A DNA stretch of 64,000 bases. Origin: Oasisia sp. SBJ-2009. Its lineage: Eukaryota > Annelida > Polychaeta > Sabellida > Siboglinidae. Location: NCBI GenBank assembly GCA_964017155.1, contig OZ024867.1, positions 13,913,220 to 13,977,219 of the forward strand, in the 5' to 3' direction. The notes below the pieces were generated by a model, which saw nothing but the letters and a program-made list of their open reading frames with translations, was not told the DNA's origin and ran no database searches. Both the position numbers and the translations under genes were made by a program. Below are positions 36,901-46,604 of this stretch, in pieces (positions within the stretch are counted from its first letter, which is position 1; each line of letters opens with the position of its first letter).

Positions 36901-39900
36901 TTAAACGTTAATTACAATTATGAATTTAACCGAATCTGATAGCAGCATTCACGCTGATACATATAAACTGTTTATTTCATCACTCACAAAATGACCCACT
37001 AGGAAGATGTTGAATAAAATATTTATTGTCTCACCAGTCACCACTACTAAGTCAGACTTCAGTGTTTCAGATGTTGACACTTGACAGGAAAAACAACATG
37101 ACTGCATTTTTAGACGTAGCCTAAATTATGCATAGTCACTTGACTGAGTTCATTAAAAAGTCCTGAAAGTATTAAAATAACAAGCATGGAACTAGCTGTA
37201 TATATTTTTAATGCAAAATTTAAATGCCTGACAAAACTGAAGCGAAGTAAAGATATGGAATATATTGTTCATGATTTCAACATGTTATTGTTTTGCAAGA
37301 TATTAACATATGTTACTGCATAGTATTTGAAATGTACATTTTAAATACTGTGTTCCAAAGTAAGTTACAAAGTGAAGTAAACTTGGTACTTTTGCAGTTT
37401 TTTTATTGAAAAAAACATAAAAATAGCCACTTTAGTTACAATCATCAGATTTCACAGCTTGCATCTTCTATACCTTTTATACACATATACTCTTGTGATG
37501 TGATAACAAATTAAAGTAACAGTTTTGTTAATAAAATGTACACAAAATATGCTAATTGCTACACACATGCATTATTTTCATCACAGGAAACTCTGGTAAG
37601 TGGTGCCAATTTAAGTATTTCGACAAGATTAATATCACATGTAAACATGTGATATAAATCTTGTCAAAAGAGATCTAAAGTAGTGCCACCTACTCAAGTT
37701 TCCTGTGGAACTAATGTTTACATGCAAACAAAAACGAGTGAATTACCTATTCATTTCATTTTTATTCAATAAAAGATTCTAATGTTTCTTAAACCTGATT
37801 TTGCTCTTAAAACCAGCTTTGATCCTTAACAGTGATCTTGAATACCTGAAAGCTGTCAAGCCCATGACTGGCAGCAGAACATTATCACTGGTGTGTCATA
37901 GAAATAGAGTCCTCAGTCACACAGCAATGGATATTTGCGTTTTGAAAAGTAATTTAATTTAGCAATGGATTTTGTTTAAGGATGAATTTTCCTTAGGAGC
38001 TCTTTTATCTTATTGAAATGGTCCCCGGCAGTACCTGACAAAAGGAAAGTGTGATACTAAAGTGGTCATGTATTGAATCCTCTTTAAGCTTTCTAACGAT
38101 CTCGTATTGGCCACCAGGTGTTGCTTCCGTCCCGCTCTGGTACGACCTGGGGCCGCGTGGTGGCGCTGTTTGCCATTGCGGCAGGTTTGGCCGAGGACTG
38201 CGTCAATCAAGGTGAGGAACTGTGGAATACACGTCAGTTAAAATTCACTGTAGCATCCGTGTATGAGACTATTATTATTATTATAAACAGCATTTATTAA
38301 GTCGCTGTAAAGCTGCAATTTGATGACTGATACACAACTTGTGGAAATCCCAGTATAATGACCAATGCACATCCTAAACATTGCATGTAAATTGAGCAGC
38401 TGAAATATCCCAAAATTACCACATGGCCAGTGGCCGACCACACTCCTCGTGGGTGATTTGATTGGCTGATTTAAAAGGAGGAGTTTTTGAAAGGGGTGTG
38501 CCCGGGGTAGAGAAGAGCTGGTACTGGTGTAATCCACTGCAACGACCCTTGGTGAGCTAGGATTGCTACTGTTACTGAAAACGGATGTGTGCAAAAAAAG
38601 GTAAAGGCAGTGCTTATATAGCGCAGTATCCAGTCCTCAGGACCGCTCAAAGCGCTTTACACTTTACTTCCCTGACAGACCTGTTCACTCAGTGCACTAT
38701 CAGTGATAACTATTGATATTTATATATTATTGACACACTTACTGGTTGCTGTTATAATGCATCGATTGTGTATCTTTACACACCCACATATCGATGTGGA
38801 TTAAATATTAAATTGCACTACTTTAGTACTTTGTAGATACTGCCTTATTCCATGTTTTTATATTTGTATGATTGTTATTTTATGAAGATAACATATGTTG
38901 CTTTCATGCTTGGGGCAAATATATTTGTATTTGAAATTATTTAACTACTTTTAAAAAAGTATTTGTATTTCACATTTAGGAATTTAAATTATTTGTATTT
39001 AAATACATTTCTGAAGTATTTGAAATTGTCAAAATGCAGGGCATGGTTATCAATAAATTGCAATTTAAAATTATTCTTGATTGAATTCTGAAAAGTCAAG
39101 TAATTTTACTGTGTCCTTTTGCAATTCACTCAGTAACAAGTGTGCAGTGTAATAGTAAAGCCAAATTAGCTGATGTGAGACCAGCCTCTACATAGATAAG
39201 CACTTTTAGACATTAGCCTGCTAATTCCCTTTGTGTTGATAGAAGAAGCCTGGCTCAGTTGAGCAAGCCCTTTGTTGAAGCCAGGTGTCATGCATTGTTT
39301 GTTTTGTTTGACTAAATTGCATCTGCCATTATATATGAATTTCAGGGCACCCAGACTATGTGAGTGAAGTCATAGACGTGTTCACACAAGTCACACGTCT
39401 ACGGCTAGACAAGTGGGTCTACAGACAGGGCGGCTGGGTGAGTGACTGTCTCTTTACCCTGCCCACACCTAGGTCCATGTCTACATCCACATCTAGGTCC
39501 ATGTCTAGACACACATCTAGGTCCACGCCTAGACAAACATCTAGGTCCATGTCTAGATACACATCAAGGTCCATGTCTAGACACACACATCTAGGTCCAT
39601 GTCTAAACACACATCAAGGTCCATGTCTAGACACACATCTAGGTCCATGTCTAGACCCACATCTAGGTCCATGTCTAGACACACATCAAGGTCCATGTCT
39701 AGACACACATCTAGGTCCATGTGTAGACACACATCTAGGTCCATGTCTAGACACACATCTAGGTCCATGTCTACACCCACATCTAGGTTCATGTCTAGAC
39801 ACACATCTAGGTCCATGTCTAGACACACATCTAGGTCCATGTCTAGACACACATCTAGGTCCATGTCTAGACACACATCTAGGTCCATGTGTAGACACAC

Positions 39901-40516
39901 ATAGGTCAATGTCTAGACACACATCTAGGTCCATGTCTAGACACACATCTAGGTCCATGTCTAGACAAACATCTAGGTCCATGTCTAGACACACATCTAG
40001 GTCCATGTCTAGACACATATCTAGGTCCATGTCTAGACGCACATCTAAGTCTACATCTAAGTTCACATCTAAGTCCACAGCTATGTCTACATCTAGGTCT
40101 ACATCAAGCTCTGTGTCTAGGTCTACATTTAGATCAACATCTTGGTCTAGTGGTCTACATCTATGTCTAAATCTGTCTATATGTAGGTCTACATTTAGGT
40201 CAAAATCTAGGTCTAAATCTAGATCTACATCTTGGTCTAAATCTAGGTCTACATTTAGGTTCACATTTAGATCCACACCTAAGCCCACATCTAGATCCAA
40301 ATGTGTAGGTCCATCATTCGTCTCCTCCTGATGTTCCAGCTCAGCCTCCTGGCGGCCTTCCCGACAGACACCAAGGACATGAGAGTTCACGACCGACGTG
40401 GGGCGGGTGTCATTGGCGCCGTCGCTGGATTCGTCACCAGTTTCCTCGTCACTTCTCACTGCTGTGACGTCATTACACAGTGGTGTCATCATTATCGGGA
40501 AGTCACTGGTTTGTGA
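27823..40516 (+). CDS. BOK: BCL-2-family protein BOK, seven coding exons
   Basis: BOK is a pore-forming, pro-apoptotic member of the BCL-2 family that acts at mitochondrial and ER membranes. I place coding exons at 27823-27913, 32235-32308, 34733-34798, 35830-35997, 38118-38211, 39346-39437 and 40340-40516. All introns are GT-AG and all phases agree, giving about 253 residues (vertebrate BOK is about 212). The BH4-like region includes EYIHSRLK (about residues 59-66). The BH3 region is QHIGGILETTYPDLYRNV (about 93-110). BH1 is SGTTWGRVVALFAIAAGL (about 140-158), close to the BOK pattern GITWGKVVSLYAVAAGLAVD. BH2 is KWVYRQGGW (187-195). A hydrophobic tail segment GAGVIGAVAGFVTSFLVTS (216-234) fits a membrane anchor and is followed by 19 polar residues. 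The first exon is the least certain part. Confidence 0.88.
28738..28780. repeat. Short hairpin in BOK intron 1
   Basis: GTATCCCAGCAAACAA and its complement TTGTTTGTTGGGATAC are separated by about 11 bases. Confidence 0.7.
29968..30600. mobile_element. Dispersed inverted-repeat element in BOK intron 1
   Basis: A full plus-oriented unit lies at about 30138-30442 (GGCTTTATGCAGGATAAAAT ... TACCCGTCCACCACCCATCC ... ACATAAAGCTATGG). Inverted partial units flank it at 29968-30065 and 30445-30600. The same unit recurs at 36330-36640 and, diverged, at 31685-31925. The palindromic layout and repeated copies suggest a non-autonomous DNA transposon. Confidence 0.7.
30614..30690 (+). repeat. Dispersed AGCGCTTT-type repeat, copy 1
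   Basis: GGCAGTTCTTATATAGCGCA ... CAATCCTCAGGACCGTTCAA then AGCGCTTTGCG. It matches 38590-38712 (same strand) and 34560-34672 (opposite strand). Possibly a SINE or the tail of a mobile element. Confidence 0.7.
31685..31925. mobile_element. Diverged copy of the 30.1-kb dispersed element
   Basis: Shares GGCTTTATG, TTCAAGGCATAACTGACAAT and TACCCGTCCAAATGATGGGT in the same order as 30138-30442. Confidence 0.6.
32235..32308 (+). CDS. BOK: BOK exon 2
   Basis: Acceptor CTTCCTCCCAG, donor ACCAAG|GTTTGT, phase 1 to phase 0. Encodes KKEFEQKEVDQLAAQTK, which aligns in position with the DKELVAQAKAL-type segment of vertebrate BOK. Confidence 0.8.
32642..33000. repeat. 16-bp minisatellite in BOK intron 2
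   Basis: About 22 units of ATGTACCAGTTGGCTC with small variants (AAGTACC, GGTCC). The period is not a multiple of three, so three parallel open frames arise. They are not genes. Confidence 0.95.
33430..33880 (+). repeat. Dispersed repeat, copy 2 (BOK intron 2)
   Basis: Same landmarks and order as 21931-22539, more diverged, including GTGCTGCCACCCCATGGAGA and GAGAGGCAATCAGCATCT. Confidence 0.65.
34560..34672 (-). repeat. Dispersed AGCGCTTT-type repeat, copy 2 (inverted)
   Basis: The reverse complement matches 38596-38705, including the TGACAGACCTGTTCACTCAG side. It lies 60 bp before BOK exon 3. Confidence 0.75.
34733..34798 (+). CDS. BOK: BOK exon 3
   Basis: Acceptor TTCTGCTGTAG, donor CTGGAG|GTCTGG (a weak donor), phase 0 on both sides. 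Encodes VLCQEYIHSRLKAASIWPQQ and two more residues, matching the REYVHARL region of vertebrate BOK. Confidence 0.85.
34800..35829. other. BOK intron 3, AT-rich
   Basis: Very AT-rich, with many TAAATAA-type runs. No gene or clear repeat structure is seen. Confidence 0.6.
35830..35997 (+). CDS. BOK: BOK exon 4 (BH3)
   Basis: Acceptor ATTTCCACAG, donor GCTGAA|GTACGT, phase 0 on both sides. It carries the BH3 motif with LQHIGGILETTYPDLYRNVA. The LYRNVA part parallels VYRNVA of vertebrate BOK. Confidence 0.92.
36330..36640 (+). mobile_element. Copy of the 30.1-kb dispersed element (BOK intron 4)
   Basis: Near full-length match to 30138-30442 in the same orientation, starting GGCTTTATGCAGGATAAAAT and ending ACATAAAGCTATG. 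Confidence 0.8.
37582..37707. mobile_element. 126-bp palindromic MITE (BOK intron 4)
   Basis: The whole element folds on itself. Ends are CACAGGAAACT ... AGTTTCCTGTG. The inner stem is GACAAGATTAATATCACATG paired with ATGTGATATAAATCTTGTC. No coding capacity. Confidence 0.85.
37810..38035. mobile_element. MITE, second family, copy 2 (inverted)
   Basis: The reverse complement of AAGGATGAATTTTCCTTAGG plus AGCTCTTTTATC matches 18630-18680, and GATCCTTAACAGTGATC matches 18740-18755. It ends 80 bp before BOK exon 5. Confidence 0.7.
38118..38211 (+). CDS. BOK: BOK exon 5 (BH1)
   Basis: Acceptor GGCCACCAG, donor AATCAAG|GTGAGG, phase 0 to phase 1. Encodes the BH1 core TTWGRVVALFAIAAGLAEDC, the most diagnostic BOK-like segment of the gene. 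Confidence 0.95.
38375..38515 (+). repeat. Dispersed repeat shared with 44975-45125
   Basis: Shares GCATGTAA ... GAGCAGC ... CCCAAAATTA ... GGCCGACCAC ... CTCCTCGTG.GTGATTT with the second site in the same orientation. Confidence 0.65.
38590..38712 (+). repeat. Dispersed AGCGCTTT-type repeat, copy 3
   Basis: GGCAGTGCTTATATAGCGCA ... CAGTCCTCAGGACCGCTCAA then AGCGCTTTACAC. The most complete plus-strand copy. Confidence 0.75.
39346..39437 (+). CDS. BOK: BOK exon 6 (BH2)
   Basis: Acceptor GAATTTCAG, donor GGCTGG|GTGAGT, phase 1 to phase 0. Encodes helices leading to BH2 (KWVYRQGGW), equivalent to the RRRGGW segment of vertebrate BOK. Confidence 0.93.
39466..40310. repeat. 24-bp minisatellite filling BOK intron 6
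   Basis: Units of CCATGTCTAGACACACATCT plus AGGT, regular to about 40030, then degenerating to about 40310. The period is a multiple of three. In the exon 6 frame it encodes SRSMSRHT repeats without a stop until 40329. Confidence 0.95.
40340..40516 (+). CDS. BOK: BOK exon 7 (C-terminal anchor and stop)
   Basis: Acceptor CTGATGTTCCAG, entered in phase 0. Encodes 58 residues with the hydrophobic segment GAGVIGAVAGFVTSFLVTS and a polar end, stop TGA at 40514-40516. The lack of strong sequence identity to vertebrate tails makes this exon slightly less certain than exons 4-6. The placement of an anchor just after BH2 is right for the family. Confidence 0.8.
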   Translation, partial: LSLLAAFPTDTKDMRVHDRRGAGVIGAVAGFVTSFLVTSHCCDVITQWCHHYREVTGL

Positions 40517-42060
40517 TGTCATAATCATGTTGTACAATTCTAGGGTATATTATGAAAAAGTGTGTAGCTAGTGGAATAATTTCATTTAGGTGTACATGGT
40601 TCTTATTTGTCTTTAATATTTATAAGTTAAAAAGGAATTTTATATAAACCGACTTTATATATTTTATAAATATTTGGAATGTGTTGCATTTATAAATAAT
40701 ATAGTATGTGTTTAACGATTATGATGCCAACTTGTGAAAGTGATCAGATCACATTATTCAGAATATTCAGTAAGAAGTCACGGTAATGTCATGTGTAATG
40801 TCACTTTGTGGTTCAGTTTTGTGTAGCCTTGTACTGGTGTTGTGAGCTGGTTGTAAAGTGTACATCAACAATCTGTTGATATGTTGCCACTTGGAACCAC
40901 GGGTTGTTAGATATTTCATCTACCCATCACCATGACACCAGAATTCTGAGAACAGTTTTACTTTGAGTTAGCTTGAAATCAACGAATATACCGAAAACAA
41001 TAATCCGCGTTTGTATCGAATCTGGGCCCGCCTCGACTTTCCTGATGAATAACCTTTTTGTCAATATTTCATACGTCAATGCACTTATTGAAATATTGCA
41101 CATCATCCAGGGTATATTTATGCTTCATAAAAATTGTTTTGAGACCCAAATAGCACCCGGTTGGTCAATTATACAGTATACACCCCTATGACAATGGGTT
41201 ACTTGGAGTCACATGCTTTTAAAAATCAGATGTTTCTTAGCATCAGAAGTGCTCATAACAGCATTCAATCCAACTGGTCGTAGTGTAGCATCTAACTAAT
41301 ATAGTATGTTTTATCATTTCAGCATAGCAAATGTCATAGCTGTTGTACTTTGAGGGCTAATGCATTGTACATGGACATGCACAGTTCGTTTTAGTTTTTT
41401 ATTGTTTTAATCGGTGATTTAAAGTGAAGGAAACAGTTTTTATTGGTGCAGCTGCGCTAAGTTAGTCTTATTTCAACATTCAACAAGCAACCAATTGCTG
41501 GTTTTGTAGTAATATTATAAGGCATCAAACAAATGGCCACTGTGACAATAGCATCTAGGTGTGTATGTGTGTGTATGGATGTATATATTCAATTGTATGT
41601 ATGTATGTATGTATGTATGTATGTATGTATGTATATAAGGCTATTTATTCACCACTTGCTACATATTGTGCTGATGGTTTTGACTTATGCATGTGTCACA
41701 TTCCGTTGTGAGACATATTGCTCAACATTTGCATGATTCTATATATGATTTGTGTTGACGGTTAGATAATACCAAGATGCAATTATTATTGGCTTCATTT
41801 TAATGACCATTATTATCATATGTTCCTGGTCAGTAAAATATTTTATATCAATGAAATACTGTTTTGTTTTAACTGCACATAATTTAAAAAAAAATATACA
41901 TTGTGCTTTGTAATAAAGCAACAGCATTTTGCATTAAGAAATCCTCCATAAATCCAGTAAACGTTTTAAAGATGAATGAGCTCCTTATTTCAACTAAACG
42001 GCCACACAGGTTGAACTTTCTTGTAAAATGTTCCAATAAACGTAAATAAAAAAATTCGGT
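40517..42060. other. BOK 3' region and intergenic DNA
   Basis: Between two convergent genes. An AATAAA at 41912-41917 could end the BOK transcript, but I see no closer signal that decides it. A (TATG)n microsatellite lies at 41589-41636. Nothing else is recognised. Confidence 0.4.
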
Positions 42061-42264
42061 TCATTCTTTTTCATCACAGACAAATCCCTCCGTGTTGTTG
42101 TGGCCGACATTTCTGTGACGTCGTTCAGCCATCTTTGCAAACAGACGACTAGATGCTAGCGCCATCTGGCAGTCAGAGTACAAACTCTTGAAGGCATCGT
42201 AGAGCTGAGCGGCGACCACTCTCGCTGTTCTCTCACTTTTAAATCTCGTCACGTGACACACCAC
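42061..42264 (-). CDS. PTB gene exon 3
   Basis: Acceptor CTGTTGCAG on the minus strand; 67 codons then stop. Contains the last PTB strand and the C-terminal helix (RTARVVAAQLYDAFKSL). Confidence 0.82.
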   Translation of the reverse strand: MVCHVTRFKSERTARVVAAQLYDAFKSLYSDCQMALASSRLFAKMAERRHRNVGHNNTEGFVCDEKE

Positions 42265-45200
42265 CTGCAACAGTTCGGTTCATCGACGCGGAATTAGCCA
42301 GCTAGTGAGTAGTAAGTTTTAACTTGTCACAGAACAGCTGCTGTGTTTAATGTGTGAACATGGGAAAGAAAATGGTAAACCGCTAATAGCAACATTACTC
42401 GTTATGTTTTATATTTCTGAACTGATTTATCCCATTAAAGATGATGATCTAAATATAGTAGCTTATTCCGAACTCATAGAGGAGGTCTAACTCGCAGAGT
42501 TAGATCATTAATCTTTCCCCTATAGTTCTACCAGTGTGTTCTATTTATATCAATGGTCTAACTTCATATGCGTGGTGTCACATAACATTAGTATTCCCTT
42601 TATGCTTGATGTCCAAGATCCAATTAAGATTAAAATAAAAAAAGTGTCATTACAGTTTATATATGCATGTCATGACGTATTTTATGACAATATTTCCAGT
42701 TCAAGTACAGAAATAATAGCATTTGTCAGCAATATTCAGATGTAAAATGACGTACTATCGTCGATCTAACAATAGTCATAATACGTTGCTCTGATGAGCC
42801 AAATCTCACCTGAATGACGTCATTGAGAGGTTCCCGATACAGCCACGCCAGCGTTGTCAGGTGACTGCCGCTAGCGGCGCTACACTGCGCGATCCGAGCG
42901 AGATCGAAGTGTCTCGTGTGCGTTACTCGGCGGTCCGCGTCGACGAAATAGACGAGCAGTGCGCATGGGCGTACGGCGACGTAGGCGGCGACCATGTTGG
43001 ACTCGCTGACGTTGCACCGGTCAAGCACCTGGAGGGAGATGGTTAGCGTTAAACTTGTTAATTTGTCGGATGTTTAAGGACGTTAAGATAAAACGGTCTC
43101 GAGAGGGTTGCGTTGCGTTGCGTTGCGTTGCGTTGCGTTGCGTTGCGTTGCGTTGCGTTGCGTTGCGTTGCGTTGCGTTGCGTTGCGTTGCGTTGCGTTG
43201 CGTTGCGTTGCGTTGCGTTGCGTTGCGTTGCGTTGCGTTGCGTTGCGTTGCGTTGCGTTGCGTTGCGTTGCGTTGCGTTGCGTTGCGTTGCGTTGCGTTG
43301 CGTTGCGTTGCGTTGCGTTGCGTCGATAGACCGGGGATAGGGTCAAAGTTACTGCACTGACCCTGCTTGACCTATCCGCCGCTTTCGACACCATTGACCA
43401 CGACATTCTCATTACACGCTTATCAACGTGGTACGGGATATCTGGCACAGCCTTGAGCTGGTTTACTTCATACCTTACTGACAGACGGCAAGCCATTAAA
43501 ATAGGTAACTGCTTCTCAGACATGCTGCCCACCTCTTGTGGTGTCCCCCAGGGTTCTGTTTTGGGTCCGTTGCTTTTCACTCTGTACACAACACCATTAA
43601 GCTCAGTTATCCAGAGTCACAACCTGGATCATCACCTTTATGCAGATGACACACAAATCTATGTTTCTCTGACCACGCCAGATACTTGTCGCTCCCTAAA
43701 CCAGCTCAGGGATTGTCTCCAAGATGTCTCCCTCTGGATGAAAAATAGTAAATTAAAACTAAATGCAGATAAGACTGAATTTCTCACCATTGGTACCTCA
43801 ACGCAGCGGGCAAAACTCAATGGCTTTTTCCCGACACATATTCTGAGTCAGAGTATCACACCAGCCACCTCAGTTTTAAATCTCGGAGTAACGTTTGATG
43901 AAAACTTCAATTTCAAACAACATATCTCGAAAACATGCCGTTGCAGTTTTTACCATATCCGTGATCTTCGCCGTATCCGCCGGTTTTTATCACTTTCCGT
44001 CGCTAAAACCATCGCCACAGCTCTAGTAAGTAGCAGACTCGACTACTGCAATTCCCTCCTTTACAATACCGCTAACAAGGACATAGCAAAACTTCAGCGT
44101 GTCCAAAATTGTTTAGCAAGGGTAGTCACGCGTTCTCCTCGTTTTTCTCGCTCAGTGCCGCTTCTAAAATCACTGCATTGGCTACCTGTGCACTATCGCA
44201 TCATTTAAAAAATGTGTACAATAGCCTATCAAGCACTCTCATCTACACAACCAGCATATCTAAATTCAATGCTAACTCCAACAAGAAATTCCAGACAGCT
44301 ACGCTCAACCAGTAGTAACCCTCTTTACATCCCTCGGGTGAAAACGAAAGCCGGGACCCGAGCTTTCTCGGTTGCCGCTCCAACGGTGTGGAATTCGTTT
44401 CCTGCCAGTGTTAAATCACAAGGTAATATAGTTTCATTCCGCCGACATCTAAAAACCTATCTCTTTAATGCTGCCTATCCTCCTTAGCCTCCTAGCTTCT
44501 TCATCCATCCGTTGACGACTCACGCATTGCTTTCGATTATGAGATTGATTAATCCCCTGGTTTTGTCGCGCCACTGAGCTTGATTTTCGAGGATATTGGC
44601 GCAAAAGAAGTTACTATTATTATTATTATTATTAATGACGTTTGTTTCGTGCGATTGTACAATCAACGCAAGTTAGGACTGTTTACTATGGGGCGGGTGT
44701 TCTCACGGGTGAAGCAGTCACGACTGACGAAGTCAATAAACTAGTTCGACTAAATCGTGCACTTCCTGTATGGGATCTGCCATGGGCCCATGGCTAGTTT
44801 AGCCATGGGCCCATGGCAGATCCCATACAGGAAGTGCACGATTTTGTCGAACTAGCCATGGGCCCATGGCAGATCCCATACAGGAAGTGCACGATTTTGT
44901 CGAACTAGTTTATTGACTTCGTCAGTCGTGACTGCTTCACCCGTGAGAACACCCGCACGAGGACATGAACGATTTTGTAAATTCGATATCCCTGACACTG
45001 CATGTAACATGAGCAGCGTGTGGCTGAAATCACCCAAAATTATATCACATGATCGGTCGGAGGCCGACCACGCTCCTCGTGAGTGATTTCATTGGCGGGC
45101 CATAAAGTAAGTTTTGCAAAGGGATCTGCCAGACATAGACATAGAACCAAAATACAGGCGTTTGCCATGGCGCGATGCGATGTAACTGATACAAAATTAT

Positions 45201-45708
45201 TTGATTATGACTTGTATCTATGATGCAAATGCGATGTCACAGGACTCGTTATTAGCAAACTGACGATGTCGGTAAATGACAAATATAGACCTACTGGATC
45301 GTAGCGAATACATAGTATCTATATAATAATATGTAAGTAGATTTGTTTTAGTGTGAATTTAATCATGATTCAAAAATAGTAGCCAACTATCTTAGTTGGT
45401 TAGTGATTATTCAACTCACTTTCTTGTCCTGAGATGGATATTCGTCATACAACACATGATCTCGTGAACAAGAGATGACAAATAGTACATATTAGACGGG
45501 TGGTTAAAATGCAAGATTGTCAAAGAAGAACAACATATTGCAAAATGCCAAAACAAGACCAACGCACCTTCTCAATGCAGTAGTCTATATATTCCCGCCC
45601 TGCACTGTTCTCCGTAGGCACGTGACCCATGTAGGTGGCGCTGTAGCCTGTCGTGAACGTCACCACGCTAACGCCACTTCTCGGTGACGTAGCTACGTCC
45701 GTCGTCAT
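42061..45708 (-). CDS. PTB/PID-domain protein, PID1/FAM43-like, three coding exons
   Basis: A phosphotyrosine-binding-fold adaptor. On the minus strand, coding exons are 45708-45568, 43028-42810 and 42264-42061. All junctions are GT-AG and in phase 0, giving about 187 residues. Exon 1 has the first PTB strand (ATYMGHVPT) and helix. Exon 2 has the central sheet, HFDLARIAQCSA and the hallmark LAWLYRE, very like the VARIAYC and FAWVYRE segments of PID1. Exon 3 starts VVCHVTRFKSERTARVVAAQ and completes the strand and C-terminal helix, then a 30-residue tail. The start ATG at 45708 is the first in frame. Family members act in trafficking and signalling, but the partner here is unknown. The gene is convergent with BOK. 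Intron 1 holds an antisense LINE and a long hairpin. Confidence 0.8.
42810..43028 (-). CDS. PTB gene exon 2
   Basis: Acceptor CTCCAG, donor ATTCAG|GTGAGA, 73 codons in phase 0. Contains the PTB core with FDLARIAQCSA and TLAWLYREP. Confidence 0.85.
43107..43322. repeat. (GTTGC)n pentanucleotide array, about 43 units
   Basis: Nearly perfect. It lies in intron 1 of the PTB gene and ends about 20 bp before the truncated 5' end of a LINE. Open in many frames (CVALR / NATQR), none meaningful. Confidence 0.97.
43342..44633 (+). pseudogene. 5'-truncated LINE (CR1/L2-like) with reverse transcriptase
   Basis: Non-LTR retrotransposon fragment, antisense inside the PTB gene. The frame starts at about 43342 and shows RT motif A (LLDLSAAFDTIDHDI), motif B (GVPQGSVLGPLLFTLY), the catalytic HLYADDTQIY, and LNADKTEFLTIG. 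The C-terminal region typical of CR1/L2 elements follows (LQRVQNCLARVV ... LHWLPVHYRII). One TAA at 44206-44208 breaks the frame. The same frame then continues to 44487, ending in RRHLKTYLFNAAYPP. A 3' untranslated part ends in an (ATT)n tail at about 44612-44633, as expected for this group. Clade placement is by motif memory only. The endonuclease domain is missing. Confidence 0.9.
44693..44956. repeat. 264-bp long hairpin with nested palindrome
   Basis: The left arm from 44693 (GCGGGTGTTCTCACGGGTGA) is an almost perfect complement of the right arm ending 44956. The centre holds a GCCATGGGCCCATGGC palindrome three times. One arm segment (CAGATCCCATACAGGAAGTG and flanks) is duplicated on the right side. 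Confidence 0.9.
44975..45125 (+). repeat. Dispersed repeat shared with 38375-38515
   Basis: Same landmarks, same orientation (GGCCGACCAC then GCTCCTCGTGAGTGATTT). It follows directly after the hairpin. Confidence 0.65.
45568..45708 (-). CDS. PTB gene exon 1 (coding part)
   Basis: ATG at 45708, donor GAGAAG|GTGCGT, 47 codons in phase 0. Encodes TTGYSATYMGHVPTENSAGR, the first PTB strand and loop. An upstream exon with an earlier start cannot be excluded. Confidence 0.7.
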
Positions 45709-45726
45709 ATCCGGTATACAGGCCAA

Positions 45727-46600
45727 CCCAGTCCAGGCTTCGGTTTTCTAACAATATTTGTGTTGACTAAATAAACTGGCGAGAAAGTCCAGTTTCCTCT
45801 ATATAAATAGAACGAACTAGTCGTAAGTTTACTGACAATCCTGCCCTACTCTACCCTGTCAATGTAGTCGTTGGTCGTGAAATCGTAACTTCCGCTTTCT
45901 TCGTAACAGTTTCTCATTAATCCAGCAGTGAAGTAGATGAATTAAGCACCGTCTTTCGATTAAACGTGACTGTGTATACAAAACTATCGCCACGCCACAA
46001 TTTTTTCAAATTTCCAACGCTCAGTCCGAGTAACCTACAACACGGCCAACGGAACCTGCCGGAAGTCAAACCCGCTGTCCCGGCTGCTTCTAACTTCGTC
46101 AAGCGGTGACTTGGCGCTCTGTGGACCTCGGCGATATTAAAACCAGAACACGTCGAATAATAGTCACGTCGTCTCCATGCACAACGCGTGTACGTAGCGG
46201 TAGACCTTCGGCCGCGGTAAATGACGTCGTTTCCGCTGAACCCCGCCACGCCCAACCACGTATTTTGAATGGGCGATGCCAGTTACTCAACGCGAAATCG
46301 CCTCGTAGCACGAACGCAATTTTCGTCGAGTTAATGAAGACCGTAGCCGATATGAAGTCTCCCGCGGTCGGTCGAAATGCAAATTAGCGCTCACATTCAT
46401 GTCGTAAATTTCCGGTCGCTGTCATAACTGCGGTGCAAAACCGCTCCCGGCTTGGTGTAGCAGGAGAGTTTATGTATCCGACGTCCTGCTTCGTACGACA
46501 TGCTCGAGGCCTTTAGCAGTGCGTTTTGTTGTGTGCGTTCAAGTAGACTCGTGTTTAATTCAGCTACATGATTAGATGAAGGCAGTGTTAATTGAAACGT
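45727..46600. other. 5' flank of the PTB gene, CpG-richer
   Basis: Probably contains the promoter for the minus-strand gene. Overlapping open frames at 45917-46387 on both strands have no recognisable domain. Confidence 0.35.
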
Positions 46601-46604
46601 GACG

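Noticed and set aside
45917..46387. Protein-coding gene on either strand upstream of the PTB gene
   Set aside because: Overlapping frames on both strands in CpG-rich DNA without domains. More likely promoter-region sequence.
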